Below, in pieces: positions 26,893 through 35,302 of a DNA stretch of 64,000 bases. The stretch lies in NCBI RefSeq assembly GCF_000024005.1, contig NC_013132.1, forward strand, positions 1,488,001 to 1,552,000. Reading direction: 5' to 3'. The position numbers and the translations under genes were made by a program. The notes under the pieces are model-generated. The model searched no databases. It had not been told where the DNA came from and saw only the letters and a program-made list of their open reading frames with translations. The DNA comes from Chitinophaga pinensis DSM 2588. GTDB taxonomy: Bacteria; Bacteroidota; Bacteroidia; Chitinophagales; Chitinophagaceae. Each line of letters opens with the position of its first letter. Within the stretch, counting starts at the first letter, position 1.

Positions 26893-28131
26893 ATGTTACC
26901 CCTCAATATCACGCGGAGACCGGATCAATCAACAGATTTTATTGATGATCTCAGACTGCAGGATAAGCTGGAAGAACTTGCGCAAACAATAAAAATACTG
27001 GTATATAAGGAGGACGAAAATATCATATCCCTACTGGACATCAATGATGATGATATCTTTCTGGAACCACTGTTATTTGCCTGGTTTAATAACGCAACAG
27101 CTCCCAACCGTCCTTCACTGGAACAGATCCTGTTTGGATACATTTCTGAAGAACAGCGCCCAAATTCGTTTACAGCGACATTTGATCCGCATGGTATAGC
27201 TTATCTGCCTAAAATGGGAAGCATTTGCCTTACCGGTGCAACCCATGTAGAAACAGCGCAGGTGCGCTACAGAGGAGGAACAACCTTCGAAGTAAGACAT
27301 GGGGATACACTGCTGCCACATACTTTTGTGCCGCTGCAGATGGTTGGTGGTTTTGAATTGCTGCCATTCAATCACCCCCTGTTTTATAAGTATTTTGTCC
27401 CTGTACGTGAAGACGCTGTCGTGGATGCATCAGCGATTGATACCTACAACATCAGCGTGTTACAGCGCGATAACCTGGAACGTGCACTGAAGCTCATTGA
27501 AGCACACTGTCCTGCTTTTTACAGGATGTCCTGTATGACAAACCGCAAGATAGTGATCTTTAACAGCGAACCCGTTAACAGCTTTGCTACAAAAGAATTA
27601 CAGGGGACTGTGTTCCTGAATGCAAATGCGAACAGCAACATCGCTTTCTTTCTGGACGATCTGATACACCAGTGGTCACACAATATGCTCAATGCTTACA
27701 TGTTCAATATGGACGAGTATTTTGTGATCAATCCTGAACTGAAATTATTATCAGATTATTCAGGGATAACAGCTGACAAAAGAAATATCTACGACGCTTT
27801 CCATGGAATATTTACCGTGGCGCAACGTGTGAAATGTTTTGATGTGTTGTTCAGGTTAAAGGATGCATTCTCCCGGGAAGAACGTCATGAACTGATAGCC
27901 CGGTACTGTGACCAGAGCCGCAGATATAAGACCGGTATGCAAACAGTTGTTTTTTCAGAAGTCTATACCGATGCAGGAGAAAATCTCTATACATCCCTGC
28001 ATGAAGGTATTGAGCATACACTGGAAAACATCAGACATATACTGGATCGTGCGGACTTCTCCAATCAGGTTTCCAGGTTTAGTTATCCTAATTTTTGTCT
28101 CTTAAATGATTACTCAATAACCAGCGAATAA
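26893..28131 (+). CDS. HExxH-type putative peptide-modification protein (motif is HQxxH)
   Basis: A 412-residue cytoplasmic protein resembling the TIGR04267-type 'HExxH motif-containing putative peptide modification protein' found in RiPP clusters. The metal motif is H259-Q-W-S-H263 in DDLIHQWSHNML, followed about 40 residues later by KRNIYDAFHGIFTVAQRV, where H304 is the probable third ligand. The usual motif Glu is Gln, which would impair a peptidase. Some HExxH enzymes are believed to act instead as metal-dependent oxygenases or hydroxylases on precursor peptides, a reading in which Gln might be tolerated. It precedes the barrel protein by 40 bp and the precursor gene by 2.5 kb. Confidence 0.68.
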   Translation: MLPLNITRRPDQSTDFIDDLRLQDKLEELAQTIKILVYKEDENIISLLDINDDDIFLEPLLFAWFNNATAPNRPSLEQILFGYISEEQRPNSFTATFDPHGIAYLPKMGSICLTGATHVETAQVRYRGGTTFEVRHGDTLLPHTFVPLQMVGGFELLPFNHPLFYKYFVPVREDAVVDASAIDTYNISVLQRDNLERALKLIEAHCPAFYRMSCMTNRKIVIFNSEPVNSFATKELQGTVFLNANANSNIAFFLDDLIHQWSHNMLNAYMFNMDEYFVINPELKLLSDYSGITADKRNIYDAFHGIFTVAQRVKCFDVLFRLKDAFSREERHELIARYCDQSRRYKTGMQTVVFSEVYTDAGENLYTSLHEGIEHTLENIRHILDRADFSNQVSRFSYPNFCLLNDYSITSE

Positions 28132-28171
28132 CCAATAGATCCTGTTCCGATTTGCTTTTAAATGAAAACCT

Positions 28172-30592
28172 ATGATGAGCGCTTGTAAAAAGACAGCGTC
28201 ACTGTTACTATTGTCTGTACTCATTCACCTACAGGTGTCAGCCCAGTTACAGATTAGAGGAACAGTGAAGGAGGATAGTACGCAGTTACCTATCGCATAT
28301 GCTAAAATTACTGTGTTGAATCTGCCCGATTCGACAATAGTTGCCAATGCCGAAAGCGATGCTGCAGGTGGCTATGAAATCAGACACCTGAAGAAAGGAA
28401 ACTACGCACTGAAAGCAGTGTTAATCGGCTACAGGGAAGTATCTGTTCCGTTGAATCTTACCACCACTGATAACAATATTGCAGAACAGTCGCTGGTATT
28501 GAAAAGAGACCCTCGTCTGTTAAAAGAAGTGACTGTCGCATCGCGAAAGCCACTGATAGAATATAAGATCGATAAAATAGTACTGAACGTAGAGAAGAGT
28601 ATCCTGACAAACGGGAACTCTGTATGGAATCTCCTGGGTAAATCACCCGGTGTGGAAACCAGTGGCAGTGCAGTATCTATACTCGGTACTACAGGCGCTG
28701 TAGTATTGATAAATGGTAAATCAACTTATCTGCGCGGAGAACAACTGAGCAACATGCTGAGAGGTATGGCAGCCGATCAGGTAAGTCAGATAGAGATCAT
28801 TAAACATCCTTCTGCCCGCTATGAAGCAGGACAAGGTGTTGGTGTGGTGAATATCAGAACAGTAAGGAACCAGGCGGAAGGTATGAATGGAACCGCGTCT
28901 TTTACATACGGACAGGGAAAATATGATAAATACAGTCCCGCGGTAAACCTGAACTATAAAGTAGGAAAGCTGAATGCTTATGCGAACTATTCTTTCATGA
29001 GCATTAAAGATTATCAGCGGCAACCATCTTATGTTAATTATGCTGATCAGACAGTTCCGGTGTATTTCGATCAACAACAATATGCGCGTACAATCAACAG
29101 ATCGCATACGCTGATCGGCGGACTGGATTATACCATCAACGCCAAGCATACAATAGGTTTTCAGGTCAATGCCCAGCGGGTACGCAGGAAAAGCCAGTAT
29201 GATAATGATACTTATATCTGGAGCAAAGGCAATATAGATTCTATTGTACATACTAACAGCGCCATCAGATATCCGTCAGGTGTGCAGTTGTATAATGTGT
29301 ACTATAATCTGACAATGGGTGCGAAAGGATCCCTGAGTGTAAATGCAGACTATGCACATTACAACGCGGACAATGGACAGGACTATTTCTTTTCCTACTT
29401 CAATCCAAATATGGAGGAACGAAAACCCTCTGCTTACTTCAGGAACGAAGCGCCTGTAAAGCTGAATGTAAAAGGCATTACCGTCGATTTTATAAGAAAG
29501 CTGAAGAACGATTATACCCTGGAACTGGGCGCCAAAAGCACCTGGATGGAGAATAACAGCGACCTCGTTTACGCGGAATTGGAAGGGGATAAATACAGGG
29601 TAGATACTGCACAACTGAATAAGTTTGACTATACAGAAAATGTCAATGCCGCCTATTTTAACCTGGAAAAGGCATTTAAGAAATGGACGGTAAAGGCAGG
29701 TACACGTGTGGAACAGACCATTGCAAAAGGTAGTGTGTTAAGGCAGAACGATATCGTTGACAGGAATTATTTCAGGGTATTCCCGTCTGTGTTCGCACAG
29801 TATGTGGTCAATAAGAACCATGAATTTAATTTTTCTTACACCACGAGCTTTGAGCGGCCGAATTATAATTATCTCAGTCCGCTGGCCATCCGGAGAGATC
29901 CCAATGCTTATTCAACGGGTAATCCTTTCCTGAAGCCTTCTTATACCAATACGCTGGAACTGGCTTATATATTCAGGAAGAAATATCGCGTAGCGATCGA
30001 GATAGATAATATCAGCGACAGGATTGAACAGTCAGTACAGCAGCATTATGATACACAGTCATTGCAGAATATCATTGCAAATATTGATCACTGCTATTAC
30101 TACCGTATTTACTTTATTATTCCTGTCACAATCACGAAATGGTGGCAGAGTAATATCACCTGGAATAATTACCTGATACAGTATAAGACGCCTTATCTGA
30201 ATGGTACTTATAACATCACGAAACCGGTATTTTATATCAACGCGAATAATACATTTCCTATATCTAAGAGTGTGACGGCAGAGATGACAGCTTATTACAG
30301 AACGCCATCGCTGAATGGTTTGTATGAAGTAGGTACACGTTTCTTTGTGGATGCAGCTATCCGTAAAACATTCTCTGCAAAGTTTGCAGCCGTGTTAAGT
30401 GTAACGGATATCTTCTATACCAACAGGTGGCAGTGGGACATCAACTACCTGGACCAGCACTCCGGATACAAAACCTATACCGATTCAAGGGTTGTTAAAC
30501 TGAACCTCAGTTATAAGTTTGGCAACAGTAAACTGAGAACTGCCAAGAGACATACCATCGGTATCGGCAGCGAAAGGGATAGAATGAGATAA
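28172..30592 (+). CDS. Outer-membrane beta-barrel protein (TonB-receptor-like, OMP_b-brl_3 type)
   Basis: An 806-residue exported protein: signal peptide (about 1-24, ending VSAQ), a carboxypeptidase-regulatory-like beta-sandwich at about 27-110 (RGTVKEDSTQLPIAYAKITVLN), a plug-like domain at about 112-235 (LLGKSPGVE, VLINGKSTYLRGEQLSNMLRGM, IEIIKHPSARYEAGQGVGVVNI) and a long barrel to the C-terminus. This is the outer-membrane barrel family often seen in Bacteroidota. It sits between the HExxH-type gene and the precursor gene, so it may export, import or bind the mature peptide; that role is inferred from position only. Confidence 0.85.
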   Translation: MMSACKKTASLLLLSVLIHLQVSAQLQIRGTVKEDSTQLPIAYAKITVLNLPDSTIVANAESDAAGGYEIRHLKKGNYALKAVLIGYREVSVPLNLTTTDNNIAEQSLVLKRDPRLLKEVTVASRKPLIEYKIDKIVLNVEKSILTNGNSVWNLLGKSPGVETSGSAVSILGTTGAVVLINGKSTYLRGEQLSNMLRGMAADQVSQIEIIKHPSARYEAGQGVGVVNIRTVRNQAEGMNGTASFTYGQGKYDKYSPAVNLNYKVGKLNAYANYSFMSIKDYQRQPSYVNYADQTVPVYFDQQQYARTINRSHTLIGGLDYTINAKHTIGFQVNAQRVRRKSQYDNDTYIWSKGNIDSIVHTNSAIRYPSGVQLYNVYYNLTMGAKGSLSVNADYAHYNADNGQDYFFSYFNPNMEERKPSAYFRNEAPVKLNVKGITVDFIRKLKNDYTLELGAKSTWMENNSDLVYAELEGDKYRVDTAQLNKFDYTENVNAAYFNLEKAFKKWTVKAGTRVEQTIAKGSVLRQNDIVDRNYFRVFPSVFAQYVVNKNHEFNFSYTTSFERPNYNYLSPLAIRRDPNAYSTGNPFLKPSYTNTLELAYIFRKKYRVAIEIDNISDRIEQSVQQHYDTQSLQNIIANIDHCYYYRIYFIIPVTITKWWQSNITWNNYLIQYKTPYLNGTYNITKPVFYINANNTFPISKSVTAEMTAYYRTPSLNGLYEVGTRFFVDAAIRKTFSAKFAAVLSVTDIFYTNRWQWDINYLDQHSGYKTYTDSRVVKLNLSYKFGNSKLRTAKRHTIGIGSERDRMR

Positions 30593-30677
30593 TTGTTATT
30601 TACAATACACAAGGGTTTTACAGAGGAAGCCGAAAATCTGCGACAGAGTAGGCGTTAACCAAATAAACGTTCATTGT

Positions 30678-30848
30678 ATGAAAATGGGTAAAAACAGCTC
30701 CAAAGCTAACGAAACAAAGAAAAAACTGACCATCGAAGAGCTGAAAGCAGCAGCACAGTCAGTGAAAGCAGAAGATGCGCTGGCAAAAATCGTAGGTGGT
30801 ACACTCGCATCTTGCCACACTACGCTGGAAACAGCATCTGCGCTGTAA
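30678..30848 (+). CDS. RiPP precursor peptide with double-glycine leader
   Basis: A 56-codon ORF. The leader is lysine-rich at the start, then amphipathic (KLTIEELKAAAQSVKAEDAL) and ends AKIVGG with Gly40-Gly41, the classical site for C39 peptidases. The core that would be released is TLASCHTTLETASAL (residues 42-56), rich in Thr/Ser/Ala with one Cys46 and one His47. The C39 peptidase-ABC exporter and the PqqD-domain methyltransferase are encoded downstream, and an attenuator hairpin lies 22 bp after the stop. An ATG two codons later (30684) could also be the start. The gene is too short for most ORF callers. Its identity rests on leader shape and context; I do not recognise the sequence. Confidence 0.8.
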   Translation: MKMGKNSSKANETKKKLTIEELKAAAQSVKAEDALAKIVGGTLASCHTTLETASAL

Positions 30849-30870
30849 TCGAAACTACGTAAGAGTGTAA

Positions 30871-30904
30871 ACAAGGGCAGTAGCAATACTGCTCTTGTCT
30901 TTTT
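30871..30904 (+). terminator. Attenuator-like hairpin after the precursor gene
   Basis: ACAAGGGCAGTA (30871-30882) pairs with TACTGCTCTTGT (30887-30898) over 12 bp with one G-U, loop GCAA, followed by CTTTTT. Placed between the precursor and its modification genes on the same strand, it likely allows partial read-through so that much more precursor than enzyme is made. Confidence 0.82.
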
Positions 30905-30927
30905 CCCTTCACTAATAACCCCGCAAT

Positions 30928-31656
30928 ATGGATAACGAATTAACAACGTTCCATGCCGGTGATACGATCGTTGCCGCCAATGCAGGATGGACCTTCTCCG
31001 GTAAAACTGTGGCCGCCTTTGATACACACGCTCCCAAGTCGATTCCCTTATATCATGAAGGACATGACCTTATTGTAAAGTTATCGGATTTCTTTTTGTC
31101 GGACGATTCAGTATGTTATGAAATAGGTTGCTCAACAGCCGAACTCACCAAACAGTTAGCCATTAACTGTAAAGAAAAAGATGTTGAAATAATAGGCGTA
31201 GACAGAGAAGCCGATATGATCAGTGCTGCAAAGGAAAAATGCAGTGCATATCCGCAGGTTTCTTTTATATGTGATGATATACTTGATATCGACCTGAAGA
31301 AAAGTGACCTGATCATCCTGTATTACACCCTTCAATTCATAAAGCCGAAAGTGCGGCAACTGGTGGTGGACAAAATATACAATGCGCTCAACTGGGGCGG
31401 TGCGTTAATCATGTTTGAAAAAGTACGGGCGAATGATGCGCGTTTTCAGGATATTGCTACCAGCCTCTATACGGAGTTTAAACTGGCGCAGGGTTTTACT
31501 GCCGGAGAGATTCTGGCTAAGAGCAGAAGTCTGAAAGGTGTACTGGAACCTTTTTCTACTACCGGAAATAAAGACCTGCTGACAAGGGCCGGTTTTGTAG
31601 ATATCCTGTCTGTGATGAAATATGTTTGTTTTGAGGGTTTTCTTGCTATAAAATAA
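30928..31656 (+). CDS. CmoA-like class I SAM-dependent enzyme
   Basis: A 242-residue Rossmann-fold SAM enzyme closest in appearance to CmoA, the carboxy-S-adenosylmethionine synthase of tRNA modification: WTFSGKTVAAFDTHAPKSIP near residues 21-40, motif I YEIGCSTAELTK at 64-75, the acidic GVDREADMI at 90-98, YYTLQFIKPKVRQ at 132-144 and the NALNWGGALIMFEK block at 152-165. The ending LKGVLEPFSTTGNKDLLTRAGF is found in CmoA-like methyltransferases of other bacteria. Compared from memory with E. coli CmoA, the Arg that contacts the carboxylate (R199 there) falls one position off, at R200. It may therefore be an ordinary methyltransferase or a carboxy-SAM maker. The next gene begins 5 bp downstream. 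Confidence 0.72.
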   Translation: MDNELTTFHAGDTIVAANAGWTFSGKTVAAFDTHAPKSIPLYHEGHDLIVKLSDFFLSDDSVCYEIGCSTAELTKQLAINCKEKDVEIIGVDREADMISAAKEKCSAYPQVSFICDDILDIDLKKSDLIILYYTLQFIKPKVRQLVVDKIYNALNWGGALIMFEKVRANDARFQDIATSLYTEFKLAQGFTAGEILAKSRSLKGVLEPFSTTGNKDLLTRAGFVDILSVMKYVCFEGFLAIK

Positions 31657-31661
31657 ATCAG

Positions 31662-33068
31662 ATGATTACATATACTGACATTGCTGCCGATCAGATGATC
31701 TGCCTGCAATGCGGAGCGCCTCTTATAAAAGAGGAGACATACAGTTGTGCTGTATGCCATAAAGACTATCAGCACCTGCATGGGGTGCCATTGTTTATGA
31801 GCGACGAAGAGGAATATATTGCCGGTATGGCAAAACAATACGCAGATTTTGCCCGCCAGAAGGAAACTGAATTGGGTGAACTGGAACAGGCTTTTGAGAA
31901 CAGACCCTACAGACAGGTATACTGGCAGCAATTAAGAAAAGCATTGTCCGGCAATAATGAGCTAATAGGCACACTGGTCAACATGCTATGTGAGCGTGTG
32001 AGTCCTGCTGCACTGCTCAGGACCAGGTCTTCTTCCGCATCAGCCGCCGTCCTGAAAGATTTTCAATACCTGAAACGGGACTGGTGCTGGCTGGAAGAAG
32101 GAGAATTGCAATTGTCTGAAATACTGGGCCCACTGGAAGAAGTAATCAGTGACGCCATCAGCGACCGGGAGAATATTCTTGTGGCAGGGGCAGGAGTTGG
32201 GCGTATCGCTGTGGAACTCTGCGGATATTTTGAAAAGGTATATGCAACAGATCTGTCCTTTTCTATGCTCTGGTTCTTTCAGCAGTTGCTAAAAGGCGCG
32301 AGTATCAATTTTCATGAAATCAACTACGCTAATATATTACAGGATACTTATGTAGCCAGAGAACTGACCGCCAGCTATCATGCTCCTTTCAGCGGGTATA
32401 CGTTACCCGAGGTGAGTGATAAGCTTTTCTGTTACATTTCGGATATCCTGCATTCTCCGCATAAAGACGGCAGTATCTCTGCTTTTTGTTCTGCCTATTT
32501 TACGGACGTACTGGCCCTGAAGCTCTTATTGCCTGAAGTAAAAAGATTGTTGAAACCGGGCGGTGTGTTTATTCATCTCGGACCACTGGGATATGGGTTT
32601 GAAGACGTCAGCGAGAAGCTGGCTGCCAACGAGATTAGGGCTGCTTTTATAAGGGCTGGCTTTGAAGTGGTGCGGGAGGAAGTGATCACATGCAACCACC
32701 TGGAATCGGAATTGTCTATGCAGACGGTTTCCCTGAAGAACTGGCTGGTCGTGTTTCGTAAGAAAGAATATGTACAGCGGCCGATAGAGGATACCACCAT
32801 ATTCGGTGTTGCTGAAGGCATAAAATATGAAGTGAGAGGCCGGCTGGAAGAAGATATTCCGATGGATCAGATTATGATCCGTACGGCAGAAGGAGAGGCG
32901 GTTATCATTGCCGAACTGGCTTTTGACATATTGCGCTTTCTGGCTGCGCCACAGACATTCGAAGCATTGATCACGCACCTGGATAGTTGCTATGAGATCG
33001 AAGCACCTTCTATGATAGCAGATGTATTACTGCACCTTGAATCACTGAAAGTGATCAACAGAATCTAA
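31662..33068 (+). CDS. Zinc ribbon / carnosine N-methyltransferase-like (N2227) / PqqD fusion enzyme
   Basis: A 468-residue three-part protein. Residues 12-46 form a Trm112-like zinc ribbon with C14, C17, C29 and C32. Residues 130-370 resemble the N2227 family (carnosine N-methyltransferase): LKDFQYLKRDWCW, the SAM loop NILVAGAGVGRIAVEL (171-186), D282 in AYFTDV and LKPGGVFIHLGPLGYGFED (297-315). In animal CARNMT1 the corresponding Asp and a His in GPLLYHF bind the imidazole; the His is Gly312 here. Residues about 385-468 (AEGEAVIIAELAFDILRFL ... SLKVINRI) match a PqqD-type RRE that binds leader peptides. It probably modifies the precursor's core, with His47 the obvious candidate. No fusion of this kind is known to me. 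Confidence 0.75.
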   Translation: MITYTDIAADQMICLQCGAPLIKEETYSCAVCHKDYQHLHGVPLFMSDEEEYIAGMAKQYADFARQKETELGELEQAFENRPYRQVYWQQLRKALSGNNELIGTLVNMLCERVSPAALLRTRSSSASAAVLKDFQYLKRDWCWLEEGELQLSEILGPLEEVISDAISDRENILVAGAGVGRIAVELCGYFEKVYATDLSFSMLWFFQQLLKGASINFHEINYANILQDTYVARELTASYHAPFSGYTLPEVSDKLFCYISDILHSPHKDGSISAFCSAYFTDVLALKLLLPEVKRLLKPGGVFIHLGPLGYGFEDVSEKLAANEIRAAFIRAGFEVVREEVITCNHLESELSMQTVSLKNWLVVFRKKEYVQRPIEDTTIFGVAEGIKYEVRGRLEEDIPMDQIMIRTAEGEAVIIAELAFDILRFLAAPQTFEALITHLDSCYEIEAPSMIADVLLHLESLKVINRI

Positions 33069-33088
33069 TTATCTTAAACCGTTATCAG

Positions 33089-35302
33089 TTGATCAGATTT
33101 TCCTCATTTCCGTTCTTCAGGCAGCTGGACCAGATGGACTGCGGAGCAGCCTGTCTGAAGATGATCTGTGCTTTTTACAAAAAGAATTATTCCATTCAGC
33201 AGCTCAGGGAAATGTCGGGTATCACCAGACAGGGCGTTTCTGTACTGGGGCTTTGCGACGCCGCGGAACAGATCGGGATGAAAACACTGGCGCTCAATAT
33301 CAGTTTTGAGTCGCTGGTGAACGACGTACCGCTGCCTTGTATCGTACACTGGCGGCAGCGACATTTTGTGGTGGTCTATAAGACAGATGATCAGCATATC
33401 TGGGTGGCAGATCCTGCTTTCGGTAAGGTAAAATATACCCACGCAAAGTTTCTGGAAGGCTGGTTATACAACAAGAAGACTAAGAAAGAGGAGGAACAGG
33501 AAGGATTTGCCCTGTTTTTAGAACCTTCTGCGGAGTTTTATAATAGAGAGGACCAAGTAGCAGGGCGACCTCTTGATCTGCGATTTTTGCTGCCTTATTT
33601 GCGCTCACATAAGCAGATACTCTATCAGGTGATGATCGGAGTACTGATTCTTTCTTTTATACAGGTCGTTTTCCCTTTTCTGACAAAGGCGCTGGTCGAT
33701 AAAGGTATCCGGTTTAATAATCTCAATTTTGTATACCTGATTCTAGCCGGGCAACTGGTGTTATTTCTGTCACAGACGGGGGCCGAAATAGTGCGCCGCT
33801 GGCTGTTGCTGTACATGAGTAAGCGTGTAAATATCGCCATCGTTTCCGACTTCCTGGTGAAGATGATGAAACTGCCGATCGCGTTTTTTGATTCCAAAAT
33901 GATCACTGATCTTATTCAGCGTATAGAAGATCAGAAGCAGATAGATACCTTCTTATCCAATACCTCACTTAGTGTATTGTTTTCCCTGATCAACATATTG
34001 TTGTTCGGCACAGTACTGTGTGTATTCAGCTTTCCTTTATTCCTGATTTTCCTGGCGGGGAGTACGTTGTACTTTACCTGGATCATGTTGTTTGTAAAAA
34101 AGCGGGCTGTCCTGAGTTATAAAAGAAGGGACGAGTCAGTAGAAAACAGGAGTAGTATTCTTGAGATCATGCATGGTATCCAGGAAGTGAAACTGAATAA
34201 TAGTGAGCGCCGACGCAGATGGGAGTGGGAGTCTGTTCAGAACAGGGTGTATAACACAGCGGTGAAGGAATTGCGCCTGGAGCAGTTACAGGTAGTAGGT
34301 GGTAATTTCCTCCTGCAGCTGATGAATATCATTATCACTTTTGTGGCTGCCTGGTCAGTAATAGAAGGTAGAATTACCCTAGGTGTGATGCTGGCCACAC
34401 AATACATCATCGGACAACTGGCTACGCCGCTGAATAGTTTTGTGGCATTCATCCATGGCGCCGCAGAAGCCCGTATCAGTATAGAGCGCATAGGAGAGGT
34501 ACTGAATGTGGAAGAGGAAGATAAACAGAAGCATACTTTCGATGTATCTGACGAAGAAAATGATCTGGTGCTGGATAATGTCTCCTTCCGTTATGGAAGC
34601 GCCAGTTCGCGGCTGGTACTAAAGAATATCAGTCTGACCATTCCCCGGGGAAAAGTAACGGCTATAGTGGGAACCAGTGGTAGCGGAAAAACAACCCTGA
34701 TGAAACTATTGCTGAAGTTTTATGACCCTACTTCCGGTAGCATTAATCTTGGTGACAAATCACTGGAAGGTCTGGACAGCCGTCACTGGCGTAGCAACTG
34801 TGGTGTGGTGATGCAGGACGGGTTCATTTTTGCGGATACTGTACTACGCAATATTACAGAGTCGGATAACGATTATACGATTGATAAAGAAAGGTTGCAG
34901 CAGGCGGTGCATGTTGCCAACATTGAAGATATGATCGAGCAATTACCTTCCGGTTATCATACGAATCTGAGTCACGGGGGCATTGCTTTAAGTGGTGGGG
35001 AATACCAGCGTGTATTGATCGCGCGGGCGGTCTATAAAGGTCCGGCCTTCCTGTTCTTTGACGAGGCAACCAGTTCGCTGGACGCTAATAATGAAAAAGT
35101 GATCATGGAGAATCTGCAGGAGTTTTTTAAAGGGAGGACAGTTGTGATTATTGCACACCGTTTAAGTACCGTAAAACATGCGGATAAGATCATCGTTCTG
35201 GATAAAGGAGAGATCATAGAAGAAGGTGATCATACGGAGCTGGTGGCGCTGAAGCAACATTACTTCAAACTTGTAAAGAATCAACTGGAACTGGGAAAAT
35301 GA
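33089..35302 (+). CDS. C39-peptidase ABC exporter (PCAT) for the double-glycine peptide
   Basis: A 737-residue peptidase-containing ABC transporter. The N-terminal C39 domain has catalytic C18 (QMDCGAACLKM), H92 (QRHFVVV) and D108 (VADPAFG), with Q12 for the oxyanion hole. A membrane domain at about 155-445 follows, and the ATPase has Walker A GTSGSGKTTL, signature LSGGEYQRVLIARA, Walker B FLFFDEATSSLD and an AHR switch His. It should cut after Gly41 of the precursor and export the core across the inner membrane. Translation seems to begin at a TTG (33089), since no ATG or GTG exists before the conserved SSFPFFRQLDQMDCG. Overlaps the next small gene by 4 bp. Confidence 0.93.
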   Translation: MIRFSSFPFFRQLDQMDCGAACLKMICAFYKKNYSIQQLREMSGITRQGVSVLGLCDAAEQIGMKTLALNISFESLVNDVPLPCIVHWRQRHFVVVYKTDDQHIWVADPAFGKVKYTHAKFLEGWLYNKKTKKEEEQEGFALFLEPSAEFYNREDQVAGRPLDLRFLLPYLRSHKQILYQVMIGVLILSFIQVVFPFLTKALVDKGIRFNNLNFVYLILAGQLVLFLSQTGAEIVRRWLLLYMSKRVNIAIVSDFLVKMMKLPIAFFDSKMITDLIQRIEDQKQIDTFLSNTSLSVLFSLINILLFGTVLCVFSFPLFLIFLAGSTLYFTWIMLFVKKRAVLSYKRRDESVENRSSILEIMHGIQEVKLNNSERRRRWEWESVQNRVYNTAVKELRLEQLQVVGGNFLLQLMNIIITFVAAWSVIEGRITLGVMLATQYIIGQLATPLNSFVAFIHGAAEARISIERIGEVLNVEEEDKQKHTFDVSDEENDLVLDNVSFRYGSASSRLVLKNISLTIPRGKVTAIVGTSGSGKTTLMKLLLKFYDPTSGSINLGDKSLEGLDSRHWRSNCGVVMQDGFIFADTVLRNITESDNDYTIDKERLQQAVHVANIEDMIEQLPSGYHTNLSHGGIALSGGEYQRVLIARAVYKGPAFLFFDEATSSLDANNEKVIMENLQEFFKGRTVVIIAHRLSTVKHADKIIVLDKGEIIEEGDHTELVALKQHYFKLVKNQLELGK

